64,000 bases of DNA, from assembly GCF_013032455.1 (NCBI RefSeq), contig NZ_WQCF01000005.1:212399-276398 (forward strand), in the 5' to 3' direction. This DNA comes from Ruegeria atlantica (GTDB taxonomy: Bacteria; Pseudomonadota; Alphaproteobacteria; Rhodobacterales; Rhodobacteraceae). Under the pieces are notes generated by a model. It saw only the letters and a program-made list of their open reading frames with translations. It was not told where the DNA came from and made no database searches. A program made the translations under genes and the position numbers. Below, one piece after another: positions 8,033 through 17,224 of this stretch. The first letter of the stretch is position 1. Each line of letters begins with the position of its first letter.

Positions 8033-9721
8033 TCACTCCGCTGCAATCGCCTTGGGGGCGGGTGTTTTTGGCTTGGCGCCATTTTCATATTCTTCAAGGA
8101 AGTCGAGGACTTCCTGCCGGTAAGCATAGTAATCCGGGTGCTCCAGCAGGGCTTTGCGCGTGCGCGGACGCGGCAGGTCGACCTTGGTGATCTTGCCGAT
8201 CGTTGCCTGCGGTCCGTTGGTCATCATCACGACGCGATCGGCCAGAAGGATCGCCTCATCCACGTCATGGGTCACACAGATCGCGGTGACTTTAGTGCGT
8301 GACCAGACCTCCATCAGGACTTCCTGCAATTCCCAGCGTGTGAGGCTGTCGAGCATCCCAAATGGCTCGTCCAGCAACAGCAGCTTGGGGGACAGAGCAA
8401 AGGCGCGGGCGATGCCGACGCGTTGCTTCATACCGTTCGAGAGATCCGAGGCAGATTTGTCCATCGCGTCAGCCAGGCCGACGCGTTCCAGATAGTATTC
8501 AACAACATCCTGCCGCTCGGCCATGCTGGCCTTGGGATAGACCTTGTCGACGCCAATCGCGACGTTCTCCTTGGCGGTCAGCCATGGGAACAGGTTCGGC
8601 GATTGGAACACTACAGCGCGCTCAGGATCGGCCCCTTCGACGTGACGGCCATCCAACTTGATCGCGCCTTTCGAGATGTCGTTCAGCCCTGCCGCCATGG
8701 TCAAAACCGTGGACTTGCCGCAGCCGGAATGGCCGATCAGCGAGATGAACTCACCCTTGTTGATCTTCAGGTCAAAATCCTCGACCACAGTCAACGGACC
8801 TTTGGGCGTCGGGTAAACCTTGTGCAGTTGCGAGAAGTCGAGGAAACGGCTCTCGATCATCCCCTTTTGCGCCTCGGCCACCGCCGTTGGAACCCCGTGT
8901 ATTGGAGTGACATCCGGAAGAATACGAGAGCCTTCGACCTTGGCCTCGATCCCAACATCCATCAGGTACTTGGTGACGTCCGCGCGCAGGCTCTTGAAGG
9001 TCTCATCGTTGTTCATTGCGCCCCGATCACGGGGGCGGGGGATCGAAACGTGGAATTCTTGCCCCAACGTGCCATCGGGGTTCAGGGCGATGATGCGATC
9101 TGCCAGAATGATCGCCTCGTCCACGTCATTGGTGATCAGAACGCAGGTTTTCTTGTCGGCTTGCCAGATATGTTCGATTTCGTCGGCCAGATTGGCGCGG
9201 GTGAGGGCGTCAAGCGCCGACAGAGGCTCGTCCAGCAATAATACCTCAGGGTTCATAGCCAGTGCGCGCGCGACGTTGACCCGTTGACGCATCCCACCAG
9301 ACAGCTCGGCTGGGCGGCGCGTGGCAGCATGGTTGAGACCTACCATTTTGACAAAATGCGCCACTTTTTCCGCTTTCTCGGCCTTGGTGTGGCCGGGAAA
9401 GACCGTATCCACTGCCAAGCCAACGTTGCCACTAACGGTCAACCATGGCATCAGCGAATAGTTCTGGAAGATCACGCCACGCTCAGGACCCGGTCCTTTG
9501 ATCGGGGCGCCTTTGAACGTGACCTCCCCGCCGGTGGGCGTATCCAGCCCAGCCATCAAGTTGATCAGCGTGGTTTTGCCGGTACCCGAAAAGCCGAGGA
9601 TCACCAGAAACTCACCCTCTTGCACGTCAAGGTCTATGCCTTTCAACACATCCGTGCGCGCGGTGCCTTCACCAAAGGATTTCGAGGCGTTCTTGAAGCT
9701 CAGAATGCTCATCTCGATCAC
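8033..9721 (-). CDS. Nitrate ABC transporter ATPase, two nucleotide-binding domains fused
   Basis: 562 residues with two complete ABC ATPase units in one chain, the equivalent of cyanobacterial NrtC plus NrtD without the NrtC sensor domain. Unit 1 has Walker A GFSGTGKTT (about 43-51), signature LSGGMRQR and Walker B LLLDEP. Unit 2 has Walker A GHSGCGKST (about 332-340), the variant signature LSNGMKQR and Walker B LLLDEP. Both retain the H-loop region, although unit 1 reads ITNDVDEA where unit 2 reads VTHDVDEA, so unit 1 lacks the switch histidine. GTG 9721 overlaps the permease stop (GTGA); ATG 9712 is an alternative start. It energises nitrate or nitrite uptake through NrtB. Confidence 0.9.
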   Translation of the reverse strand: MIEMSILSFKNASKSFGEGTARTDVLKGIDLDVQEGEFLVILGFSGTGKTTLINLMAGLDTPTGGEVTFKGAPIKGPGPERGVIFQNYSLMPWLTVSGNVGLAVDTVFPGHTKAEKAEKVAHFVKMVGLNHAATRRPAELSGGMRQRVNVARALAMNPEVLLLDEPLSALDALTRANLADEIEHIWQADKKTCVLITNDVDEAIILADRIIALNPDGTLGQEFHVSIPRPRDRGAMNNDETFKSLRADVTKYLMDVGIEAKVEGSRILPDVTPIHGVPTAVAEAQKGMIESRFLDFSQLHKVYPTPKGPLTVVEDFDLKINKGEFISLIGHSGCGKSTVLTMAAGLNDISKGAIKLDGRHVEGADPERAVVFQSPNLFPWLTAKENVAIGVDKVYPKASMAERQDVVEYYLERVGLADAMDKSASDLSNGMKQRVGIARAFALSPKLLLLDEPFGMLDSLTRWELQEVLMEVWSRTKVTAICVTHDVDEAILLADRVVMMTNGPQATIGKITKVDLPRPRTRKALLEHPDYYAYRQEVLDFLEEYENGAKPKTPAPKAIAAE

Positions 9722-10800
9722 CGATTATTCGTGAAGGTAAACAGGGATTGCAGCGCGTACATCACCCGGTCCAGTAGGAAGCCGATGATGCCGATTGTGA
9801 AAACCGCAACCATGATCTTGGCGAGCGAGCTGGACGAGCCGTTCTGGAACTCATCCCAGACAAACTTGCCCAGGCCGGGGTTCTGCGCCAGCATTTCAGC
9901 CGCGATCAAGACCATCCAGCCAACACCAAGCGACAGGCGCAGACCGGTAAAGATCAACGGCAGGGCCGAAGGCAGCACCAGCTTGGTGATCTTGGTATAG
10001 GTGGTCATTTTCAGGACCTTGGAGACGTTAACTAGGTCCTTGTCGATAGAGGCTACACCCAGTGAAGTGTTGATCAGCGTTGGCCACAGCGAGCACAGGG
10101 TCACGGTGATGGCCGAGATCAGGAAGGACTTGGCAAACCACCCGTCATTGGTGACATAAACTGCCGAGACGATCATGGTAACGATCGGCAGCCATGCCAG
10201 TGGAGACACGGGTTTGAATATCTGGATCAGCGGGTTCAGCGCAGCGTTTGCTGTTGGCGACAGACCCGCCGCAATGCCAAGCGGGACGGCCACCACCGTT
10301 GCGATCAGAAACCCGAAGAACACGGTTTTGATCGAGGTCCAGATCTGCAGGTAGTAGGATGGCGCGCCCGTGTAAGCGACCTGCTTGACCTCTTCCGCGC
10401 GGCCCGCGTCGATCAGCTTTTGGTTTCGCTTCTCGACCATCGCCTCGAACTTGGCGCGCTTGGCGGCCTTGGCCTGTGCGTCTTCGTTCAGGCTGACCAT
10501 CTCGCTCCAGACTTGCGCAGGTCCGGGGACCGCACCAAGTGAAGTCTGCACCTTGGGGGCCAGTGTGGCCCAGAGAAGCAGGAAGGCACAGATCGACAGC
10601 AGGGGAACGATCAACAACCGCCAAATCTCGGTCATCTGGGCGCGTGGGTTGTCGCCAGCGGCGGCCTTCAGGACTGGCGTGGCCCAGCTGAGACCCAGAA
10701 CCTGGAACCATTTGTCGGCGGCATTGATGCGGGTAAAAAGGCGGGCATGACGTTCCTCTCGGGCGGCGTCTGCGTTGAATTCGGGGTCGACCGTTGTCAT
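9718..10800 (-). CDS. nrtB: Nitrate ABC transporter permease
   Basis: 360-residue inner-membrane subunit of the BPD_transp_1 family. The N-terminal 60 residues are hydrophilic, then come a first helix (LLIVPLLSICAFLLLWATL) and an alanine/lysine-rich charged stretch (about 110-145, AQAKAAKRAKFEAM). Further helices follow, with the EAA-type coupling loop ASIDKDLVNVSKVLKMT near 245. NrtB proteins of proteobacteria commonly carry this charged insertion. It lies between the binding-protein gene and the ATPase gene and overlaps the latter by 4 nt. Substrate nitrate is inferred from the operon and NrtA. Confidence 0.9.
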   Translation of the reverse strand: MTTVDPEFNADAAREERHARLFTRINAADKWFQVLGLSWATPVLKAAAGDNPRAQMTEIWRLLIVPLLSICAFLLLWATLAPKVQTSLGAVPGPAQVWSEMVSLNEDAQAKAAKRAKFEAMVEKRNQKLIDAGRAEEVKQVAYTGAPSYYLQIWTSIKTVFFGFLIATVVAVPLGIAAGLSPTANAALNPLIQIFKPVSPLAWLPIVTMIVSAVYVTNDGWFAKSFLISAITVTLCSLWPTLINTSLGVASIDKDLVNVSKVLKMTTYTKITKLVLPSALPLIFTGLRLSLGVGWMVLIAAEMLAQNPGLGKFVWDEFQNGSSSSLAKIMVAVFTIGIIGFLLDRVMYALQSLFTFTNNR

Positions 10801-10837
10801 CTCATGTATCCTTGCGCTGGCAGGGCACTGTTGGGGT

Positions 10838-10861
10838 CACGCCCGACTGTTGTCGGGCGTG
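10838..10861 (-). terminator. Hairpin between nrtA and nrtB
   Basis: Perfect 10-bp stem (CACGCCCGAC / GTCGGGCGTG) with a 4-nt loop, in the 73-bp gap. No T-run follows on the minus strand, so it is better read as a 3'-end stabiliser for nrtA mRNA than a terminator. The arrangement repeats that seen after dctP at 90-112. Confidence 0.6.
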
Positions 10862-10873
10862 AAGTTTGCTGGA

Positions 10874-12238
10874 TTATCCTTGAACGTCTGAACCGACGAT
10901 TTTCTGATCGCCCTTCAGTCCGATGGACAGGCTTTCGAGATAGGCATTGGGTGTGCGGCCGTCGTAGGCGATACCATCAATGATATCTTCGGCCGGGGTA
11001 GGTGCTTTGTAGCCGTCGCTGTCCCAAGGGAAGTCAGCCTCATTTGCCAGCCCTTCATCCACCAGCAGGCGCGCGGCTTCCAGGTAGATCTCGGGCTTGT
11101 AGACCGACTTGGCCACTTCGTCGTACCAGCTGTCCGGCTTCGCATCCGCGATCTGACCCCAGCGGCGCATCTGGGTCAGATACCAAATAGCGTCCGAGTA
11201 GAACGGATAGGTTGCATTGTAGCGGAAGAACACGTTGAAATCGGGAACGTCTCGCTTGTCGCCTTTCTCATATTCAAATGTGCCGGTCATAGAGTTGGCG
11301 ATGACGTCATAATCAGCGCCCACATATTCCGGGCGGCTGAGGATTTCGACTGCCTCGGGACGGTTGGCATTGTCGTTCTCGTCCAGCCACATTGCGGCGC
11401 GGATCAGCGCCTTGGTCACGGCCAGGGTGGTGTTTGGGTATTCCTCGGCGAATTCGGCGTTGATGCCAAAGACCTTCTCGGGGTTGTTCTTCCACAGCTC
11501 ATAATCAGTGATGACCGGAACACCAATGCCTTTGAACACGGCCTGCTGGTTCCAAGGCTCACCCACGCAATAGCCATAGATCGTACCGGCCTCGAGCGTC
11601 GCGGGCATCTGCGGCGGCGGGGTCACGGACAGGAACACGTCCGCACCAATCTGGCCGGTCACGTTGTCAGGGCTGTAGTAGCCGGGATGCAGGCCACCTG
11701 CCGCCAGCCAGTAGCGCAGTTCGTAATTATGGGTCGATACAGGGAAAACCATGCCCATGTTGAAGGGCTTGCCCTCGGATTTGTATTTCTCGACCACCGG
11801 GGCCAATGCTTCGGCGCTGATCGGGTGCTGCGGGCGGCCATCTTCCATGACCGGGATGTTCGGCTTCATCTCTTCCCAGATTTCGTTGGACACGGTGATA
11901 CCGTTACCGTTCAGATCCATTGAAAACGGAGTTACGATATGCGCCTCTGTCCCATAGCCAATTGTCGCTGCCAAAGGTTGGCCAGCCAGCATGTGCGCAC
12001 CGTCCAGCTGTCCGTCGATTACGCCATCCAGAAGAACCTTCCAGTTGGCCTGGGCCTCGAGCGTCACGAACAGACCTTCGTCCAGAAAATAACCCTGTTC
12101 ATAGGCGACGGCCAAAGGTGCCATATCGGTCAGTTTGATAAAGCCAAAGGTCAGTTCGTCTTTTTCAAGCTCCAGCTCGGCAATGGCCGGAGACACAAGT
12201 GCTGTCGCTGCAGCCAAGCTCAGAAGTAGCTTTTTCAT
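10874..12238 (-). CDS. nrtA: Nitrate-binding protein of the ABC transporter (CmpA/NrtA family)
   Basis: 454 residues with a clear Sec signal ([20 protein letters not shown]) and no lipobox cysteine, so a soluble periplasmic binding protein. The NrtA/CmpA core is recognisable: [19 protein letters not shown] near residue 30, [16 protein letters not shown] near 75 and [15 protein letters not shown] near 225. It delivers nitrate (possibly nitrite) to NrtB and the fused ATPase. First gene of the structural operon, it lies behind a 270-nt leader with an intrinsic terminator, which points to antitermination control by NasT. Its paralogue NasS (12509-13678) shares the fold but lacks a signal peptide. 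Confidence 0.93.
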   Translation of the reverse strand: MKKLLLSLAAATALVSPAIAELELEKDELTFGFIKLTDMAPLAVAYEQGYFLDEGLFVTLEAQANWKVLLDGVIDGQLDGAHMLAGQPLAATIGYGTEAHIVTPFSMDLNGNGITVSNEIWEEMKPNIPVMEDGRPQHPISAEALAPVVEKYKSEGKPFNMGMVFPVSTHNYELRYWLAAGGLHPGYYSPDNVTGQIGADVFLSVTPPPQMPATLEAGTIYGYCVGEPWNQQAVFKGIGVPVITDYELWKNNPEKVFGINAEFAEEYPNTTLAVTKALIRAAMWLDENDNANRPEAVEILSRPEYVGADYDVIANSMTGTFEYEKGDKRDVPDFNVFFRYNATYPFYSDAIWYLTQMRRWGQIADAKPDSWYDEVAKSVYKPEIYLEAARLLVDEGLANEADFPWDSDGYKAPTPAEDIIDGIAYDGRTPNAYLESLSIGLKGDQKIVGSDVQG

Positions 12239-12280
12239 TTCGATCCCTTTCGGTTCAGCCCAACCCCTTGGGCAAACAAA

Positions 12281-12333
12281 AAAGCCGCCGACACAAACCG
12301 CCGGGAGGAGATGGCGGTTGGTCGAGCGGCTTT
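12281..12333 (-). terminator. Leader attenuator upstream of nrtA (NasT-controlled terminator)
   Basis: On the minus strand an outer stem AAAGCCGC/GCGGCTTT (8 bp) encloses CGAC/GTCG and an inner 7-bp stem AACCGCC/GGCGGTT with a 10-nt loop, directly followed by TTTTTTGTTT. This is a textbook intrinsic terminator placed 40 nt before the nrtA ATG, so it must be bypassed for the operon to be expressed. A small hairpin, GCCCAA-loop-TTGGGC at 12258-12273, lies between it and the start codon. Known nasT-regulated operons are controlled in this way. Confidence 0.88.
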
Positions 12334-12508
12334 GCTCTTGTGAGTTGCCCTAGATTTTGGGCGAATTCTGTCGGTGAGCGTCGTTGCCTTCCGATGGGCT
12401 CATTAAGACAGTCACGCATCGAGGCGTCATCAGTTTTCGCGAGTTCAGCGCGGAAAATTCTGCGATGCAGCGCAAATCAATGCTGCAGTGCAAAAAAAAT
12501 GTGCAGAC
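12334..12508 (-). promoter_or_regulatory. nrtA leader RNA with probable ANTAR (NasT) target
   Basis: 175 nt between nasS and the attenuator. Minus-strand structures by eye: ACGC-CTCGAT-GCGT (hexaloop) at about 12412-12425, TGAGC...GCTCA enclosing GCCCATCGGAAGGC at about 12374-12401, and GCCC-AAAATCTA-GGGC at 12347-12362. ANTAR proteins bind paired small hairpins with hexanucleotide loops and thereby block a downstream terminator, so this segment is the likely NasT binding site. I have not folded it, and the loops do not exactly match the A1/G4 rule, so exact boundaries are uncertain. The promoter is probably also here. Confidence 0.55.
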
Positions 12509-13678
12509 TTATCCGACCGGCTCGAAAATGCGCCGGTCGAAAAACACGTTTCGTGGTAGAATCAGACTGCCATTGGTCGAAGCGACAGCGGTTGACTCGG
12601 GCAACGCACCTTCCAGTTTCTCTGATGCACCCGGTGTTTCGACCCCCAAACTGTGCAACTCACGACGATACAGATCGCTACGAAATACCTTTGCTGCCTG
12701 ACGCTCTGCAGTACTAGCGTCCAGTCCGTTTCGAATCGCGAGTTGATGCGCAACCCATTTCGCCTGACTACGCCAGGGGAAAGTGGCGGCACCATCGAAG
12801 AACTCTACAAACCCTTCCACCTGACGCTGCTCTCCGCTCGGTAAAATCGTAAATTCTCCGGTAAGAGCTCTATCGATCAACTCGGGTGAGACATTCAGGT
12901 AAGCCTTGCGCGATAGCATCTCAGACGCGGTAGTCCGACTTTCTGGGTTGGAAAGCCAACGCGCCGCATGCCAAACGGCCCGCATGAGACTGCCCAATAG
13001 GCGGGGTTCGCTTTCGGCCCAATCGTTTCTAACCGCCAAAACTTTTTCCGGTGCGCAAGTCCAAATCGCATGACCCGGCAGTAGCAAAGCCCCAACATTG
13101 TCATCAACGGCGAAAGACCCCCAAGGCTCTCCTACGCAAAACGCATCGATTTCTCCGCTCGCAAGGGCCTGAGCCATCAAAGGCGGTGGGACTGTCCGAA
13201 TTTCAACTTTTTTCGAGGCAAGCTCGGTTCCTGCAACCCAATAACGGACCAATTCAACATGCATGGAAAATGGGAAAGGTACCCCGAAGACAAGTATATT
13301 ATCGGCAGCTTTGGCTAAGACTGCTGCCGCTAATTCGGCATTCATGAAATCGAAGTCATACCCCAGATCGGCTAGCCGTCTCGCCAATTTAGTACCAACG
13401 CCAATCACGTTGCCATTCAGGGACAGGACGGAAACGGCGGACAGCGGAGTCGAGATGCCACCCAAACCCAATGCCATCGCCACAGGGATCGCGGAAAGCA
13501 AATGCGCCGCATCGACGTGGCCAAAGGCTAGCATATCGCGCAGTGATGACCACGAGGGAGCCGGCTGCAGGTCTAATGAGATGCCTTCAGCATGATCAAA
13601 CCCCATCTCACGCGCCACGATCAATGGCGCTGCATCGACCAAAGGCATATAGGCTACGGGCAAAGTTATTGTTCTCAC
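12509..13678 (-). CDS. nasS: Nitrate/nitrite-sensing regulator NasS (NrtA-like, cytoplasmic)
   Basis: 389 residues, homologous to the NrtA binding protein (AYMPLVDAAPLIVAREMG near 9; FCVGEPWGSFAVDDNVGA near 190) but with no signal peptide, so it stays in the cytoplasm. In the NasS-NasT system the apo form holds NasT inactive, and nitrate or nitrite binding releases NasT to act as antiterminator. The GTG start overlaps the nasT stop (GTGA), consistent with tight stoichiometric coupling. The gene ends just before the nrtA leader, on the same strand. Confidence 0.88.
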   Translation of the reverse strand: MRTITLPVAYMPLVDAAPLIVAREMGFDHAEGISLDLQPAPSWSSLRDMLAFGHVDAAHLLSAIPVAMALGLGGISTPLSAVSVLSLNGNVIGVGTKLARRLADLGYDFDFMNAELAAAVLAKAADNILVFGVPFPFSMHVELVRYWVAGTELASKKVEIRTVPPPLMAQALASGEIDAFCVGEPWGSFAVDDNVGALLLPGHAIWTCAPEKVLAVRNDWAESEPRLLGSLMRAVWHAARWLSNPESRTTASEMLSRKAYLNVSPELIDRALTGEFTILPSGEQRQVEGFVEFFDGAATFPWRSQAKWVAHQLAIRNGLDASTAERQAAKVFRSDLYRRELHSLGVETPGASEKLEGALPESTAVASTNGSLILPRNVFFDRRIFEPVG

Positions 13679-14259
13679 GACAGCAACCCAGACGCGGTTA
13701 CTAAGGCTTCGGCGACATCGGCTACGCGCCGGTTCTGGTTCATCGCGGTTTTGCGCAGCAGGGCATAGGCTTCATCCTCCTGGAGACCCTTTGCCCTCAT
13801 GATCAATCCCTTGGCTCGATCGATCAACTTACGCTCTTCAAGTGCGCGTCGCGTTTCCTCCAATTCCACGCGCATCTGACGCAGCACCTGAAACCGTGCG
13901 ATAGCGATATCCATGACGGGTTTAATTCGATCGGCTTGAAGGCCATCTACAACATATGCGGACATGCCAGCTTCAACTGCCGCCTTCGCCAATCCACCTG
14001 CCGCTCCGGACACAAACATTGCCACGGGGCGTTCCATTGGACCCGAAGCAACGGTCAACTCTTCCAGCATATCGCGTGATGGATTGTCTATATCGATCAG
14101 AACAATGTCCGGGCTATGCGTCGCAATTTGACGTGCCAGCCCTGAAACATTACCGATTACAAAGACATCTACATCCCCGGACTCTTTTAAGGCATCCACA
14201 ATTGCGAATGCGCGTTCTTGGTTCTGCTCGACTACAACGACTGTAAGGTGTTGTTTCAT
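13675..14259 (-). CDS. nasT: ANTAR-domain antiterminator NasT
   Basis: 194 residues from ATG 14259 (MKQHLTVVVVEQNQER); an extended reading to 14310 adds unlikely residues. A receiver-like domain (about 1-125) keeps an aspartate at the phosphorylation position (DIVLIDIDNP) but has EQNQ where the acidic pair normally lies, so phosphorylation is doubtful. The coiled-coil and ANTAR domain fill the last 65 residues (ERKLIDRAKGLIMRAKGLQE). ANTAR proteins bind RNA hairpins and prevent transcription termination. Its target is most likely the nrtA leader. First gene of the nasT-nasS unit. Confidence 0.92.
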   Translation of the reverse strand: MKQHLTVVVVEQNQERAFAIVDALKESGDVDVFVIGNVSGLARQIATHSPDIVLIDIDNPSRDMLEELTVASGPMERPVAMFVSGAAGGLAKAAVEAGMSAYVVDGLQADRIKPVMDIAIARFQVLRQMRVELEETRRALEERKLIDRAKGLIMRAKGLQEDEAYALLRKTAMNQNRRVADVAEALVTASGLLS

Positions 14260-14911
14260 GGAGACCCAATTGAACTGAAGCTTTTTTGACCACAATTCGA
14301 AAGCTACCAAAGTCTTTGGCAGACAGTTTGTTCGCCCAATATATCAGCGTTTTTAAACGTATGGTGGAGTGACTGCACAATTTTTCTGCGTGCCATTAAG
14401 TCAAATCCCCTTGAGCGCCGTCTTCGTGTATTGAGCCTAGACTATTGCTCTTATCGCAGGCCTTTACATCAAGCGGCGTACGTTCACTACCATTCGCATT
14501 GATGAGGCAGAATGTCGTTTCGCGTGATGTGCCTGCAGACGTTGCAGAGTTGAGCTACACAAGCCCTGGATTTGGTCAATTTTGTAAGTTAGCTCCGGCA
14601 ACTCGACTTAAATATTCCCGCAATCGCGGCAAATGAGCGCTTTCCACCCCTCTGTGCAAAAGTCGCACTGTTTTGCCGCCTCCATATACAAGAAGATGAC
14701 GTTCGCTGCATAATGTGGCTGTGTAATGCTCAACCTAGTAGTTCACCCAAAAAACTGTAGAGCGCCCACCAACCTTAGACCGCTTTAATGCGTCCAGATT
14801 TCCATTGAAAGCAAATCTCTGGACGCGGTTACCGGTGAGGTACCGCTAATCTTCCAGAATGCAATACAACTGATACCCAGATCAACACGCGCAGAGCTTT
14901 GTTCGAACTAC
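14260..14911. other. Intergenic region upstream of nasT and a transposon remnant
   Basis: About 650 bp. The first part should hold the nasT promoter. I find no gene with a ribosome binding site; the 63-codon frame at 14445-14636 has no recognisable product. At about 14657 the sequence TGTGCAAAAGTCGCACTG contains a GTGC-N7-GCAC palindrome and lies upstream of the tniA remnant, so it could be a decayed Tn402/Tn5053-like terminus; this is a guess. Confidence 0.35.
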
Positions 14912-15445
14912 GTGCGCAGAACATGTTCCTGCCACGCGCTAAGCTGCGACCTTAATCGCAGAAGGAACCAAATTGTGGAGCGCCCCTTAGAAGGTGACCA
15001 AATAGATTACACCTTGGCTGACATCATTCTTGTCGATCAATTCGAACGTAGACCTTTGGGGCGACCTTGGTTGACTCTCGCAATCGATTTCGCGACCCGC
15101 GTTGTTCTGGGCGTACATGTGATTTTTGACACGCCGTCCGCCTTGTCCATCGGTTTGTGTCAGCACCATTGCGTGCGAACGAAGTCGATCCGCGCGCCAG
15201 AGATACTGGATGAGTTGTATTGGCCCGCTGCTGGGATTCCGCAAACTGTTCATGTTGGCAACGGGCGGGGTTTCCGCAGCGACGCCTTCCAGTCGGCCTG
15301 CGCAGATTGGGGAATTTCAGTCGGGTACAGGCCACCGGATCGGGCGCATTATGGCCGCCATATCGAATGTCTTATAAGGTCAATCATGGGCGCAGTTCAT
15401 GTGCTTCCGGGAACAACGCAATCATCCCCCAAGGACAGGGGGGAT
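14912..15445 (+). pseudogene. tniA: TniA-like DDE transposase remnant (Tn402/Tn5053 type)
   Basis: An open stretch of about 178 codons that clearly derives from a TniA/TnsB-type rve-fold transposase: QIDYTLADIILVDQF near residue 30, RPWLTLAIDFATRVVLG near 51-67, and HVLPGTTQS near 163. The first catalytic aspartate (residue 32) and the final glutamate (GRHIECL, residue 142) are present, but the central D of the usual HVDNG is glycine here (HVGNG, residue 116), so the enzyme is dead. The N-terminal DNA-binding domains and the C-terminus are missing. Homology breaks off at about 15445, exactly where TniB homology begins in another frame. Confidence 0.8.
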
Positions 15446-15677
15446 GCGGGGTCTCATGGTTTACGGCAGTTCAGGGATAGGAAAGACCAAGATCGCGAAG
15501 CGTATAGAAAGCCTGTACTCAACCCAATACGTGGCAGATATCGGCTTCGCCCGAACACCGATTATATTATTGCAGGCGTCTCCAGCGCCCGATGAGAGGC
15601 TTTTTTATCAGCACATTCTGGTGTCGATCGGCGCGCCTAACCAACTGCTCTTGCCCCCCGCTATCATCCTGGATTAA
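15444..15677 (+). pseudogene. tniB: TniB-like transposition ATPase remnant
   Basis: Fragment of the AAA+ ATPase that accompanies TniA. Walker A is intact (MVYGSSGIGKTKIAKR), and the family segment PAPDERLFYQHILVSIGAP follows about 40 residues later. The frame stops at 15677, losing Walker B and everything after it. The join to tniA at 15444 removes the tniA C-terminus and tniB N-terminus, so an internal deletion fused two adjacent transposon genes. Not functional. Confidence 0.78.
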
Positions 15678-15768
15678 CACAGTGAATCCCTCGACGCTTT
15701 CGTGCAATAAAGCCCTTCCCCGCTATAATAATACCAATTGTTTACGCGATTAACTGTCGAAGTTGAGT

Positions 15769-16101
15769 TTACCGCGCCGCGTCAAGGTCGAGAAGCCCCG
15801 GCACCACAAGGTCTATGCCCTTGAGCTTGATAGCCGATCGCACGAAGCTCTGAGTTTGCCTGAGCGCAAGTCGAAACACGACCCGCAGCGTGAGGCAGAT
15901 CTCGATTGCCAAATCAGAGTACCGCGACTGACCACCGCGTGTTTTTCGGCTTGGTGACGCCCAGTTCTGCGCTAGGTCATCAGAAACCCAGATTGTCATG
16001 TCACCTCGACGAGCATCATTGAATTTATTTGGCAACTACCGGCGCTCATGTCAGAAGAGATGCCTAAAATACCGCGACACATCGGTTTATTCAACAAGGC
16101 T
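15769..16101 (-). mobile_element. IS5-family remnant: transposase N-terminus and one terminal repeat
   Basis: The minus-strand translation NKFNDARRGDMTIWVSDD through YSDLAIEICLTLRVVFRLALRQT and LKGIDLVVPG is the N-terminal domain of IS5-family (IS903-group) transposases. It ends near 15769 before the DDE core. A degenerate terminal inverted repeat, GGTTTATTCAACAAGGCT at 16084-16101, matches the family's GATTTATTCAACAAAGCC type at most positions and marks the element's outer end. There is no intact ATG start, and a stop lies just upstream of the frame. Decayed copy at the left edge of the glycan island. Confidence 0.72.
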
Positions 16102-16311
16102 GGGATTTACCTTATTACAACCTAATTCGGTGCACTAAAGAGTCCACCTTGCAACAATTCACTGTCGGCCAAGTCGCCGCTGTACCAAAACTCCATTCCG
16201 ATGGGATTATTGCGTCAGATGTTTATCGGGGCAAGTTTAACGGAAAAAGGTTCCGGATTCAGCATGTTGAACATCAACGAGCCCTGCGCCAAAATTAACG
16301 GCAGAAACTGT

Positions 16312-17214
16312 TCAACTTGTTTTGGAAAGAGCATGCCTTAAGCCCACACGCTCAATGCAATCTAGCGAACCGGCCTTGCTCAGGTTGTAGAGTTTGATGC
16401 CTCGCTCTTGCAAGATCTTGTTTGCTCGCTCAAAGCCCAAATACATTTTTTCGGCATTTTTCTTGCTCCTCGACTCAGAGTCGCTAATTTCTCTTCGGTT
16501 TGAAGCATAAAAATGCGGGTTCTTACCGCCAAAACTAAGATCAACGCCCGCGATATTTATCGATGTAAAACCCATGTATACGGCAATCTGAATTGCTACA
16601 TGCATAACCGTATGAGAGGAAAAAACAGGTTGGGTCAGGTCGAACTGAAAGGCACCCTCATGCATCTTCGGTTGCTTGTACGAATCGAATATAAAGGCTT
16701 CCTTTAGATGCACCGGATTGGTGATGTTAGCTGTTGAGTTGATGAAAGTATGATCGATCCTTGATATGTCAATTTCATGATTATAGTCGCGGTAGAAAAC
16801 CGGATCAGCCACGACATAGCCACAGATATTGTCCAACTGATTACCTAGTAGGTTGAGACCACCATTCACAGTGATAACCTTCTCTCCCCTGAGAGCGGCG
16901 AAATCCAACTTCGATAGCGAAGGTGCAGTACCCAAAAGAAAGCATCTTTGACCAGAAAACTTACCTTCAATCTCTTTGAATTTGTCGGGCGTCGATTTAA
17001 TCATTCTCGGCGCTATTTCAGGAATCTTCCGATTCAGGTCGCTCTGTAATTTCTTGAGATTTTTTTCAATGTCGTCCAGTTTCGAGAGTTTAGCCTCAAT
17101 GCTATTAAGAAGTCGTACATCCGCCCCAGGTAAATAGGTACTTGTTCGACCTTTCCCAAATAGGAGCCTAGCCAGTTTCGTGGAACTCGTATTTCTGCCT
17201 TGCTTCTCGCCCAT
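16312..17214 (-). CDS. DUF115/MptE-like protein of a surface-glycan locus
   Basis: 300 residues. Residues 1-95 are basic with a predicted coiled coil (LLNSIEAKLSKLDDIEKNLK). The catalytic-like domain begins at about 105 with RCFLLGTAPSLSKLDF and GEKVITVNGGLNLLG and continues to INIAGVDLSFGG near 225. This pattern is that of the DUF115/6-hydroxymethylpterin pyrophosphokinase MptE-like fold found in flagellin- and LPS-modification genes, and it also resembles GT42 sialyltransferases (GNGPSL and SGIDFY in that family). A nucleotide-sugar-dependent transferase is likely; the substrate is unknown. Last gene of a minus-strand run of glycan genes; noticeably AT-rich. Confidence 0.6.
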   Translation of the reverse strand: MGEKQGRNTSSTKLARLLFGKGRTSTYLPGADVRLLNSIEAKLSKLDDIEKNLKKLQSDLNRKIPEIAPRMIKSTPDKFKEIEGKFSGQRCFLLGTAPSLSKLDFAALRGEKVITVNGGLNLLGNQLDNICGYVVADPVFYRDYNHEIDISRIDHTFINSTANITNPVHLKEAFIFDSYKQPKMHEGAFQFDLTQPVFSSHTVMHVAIQIAVYMGFTSINIAGVDLSFGGKNPHFYASNRREISDSESRSKKNAEKMYLGFERANKILQERGIKLYNLSKAGSLDCIERVGLRHALSKTS

Positions 17215-17224
17215 CGCTTATCCC

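Noticed and set aside
12490..12508. Sigma-54-like promoter in the nrtA leader (CTGCAC ... TTGCA, minus strand)
   Set aside because: The gap between GCAC and GCA is nine bases instead of seven, and the GG of the -24 element is absent.
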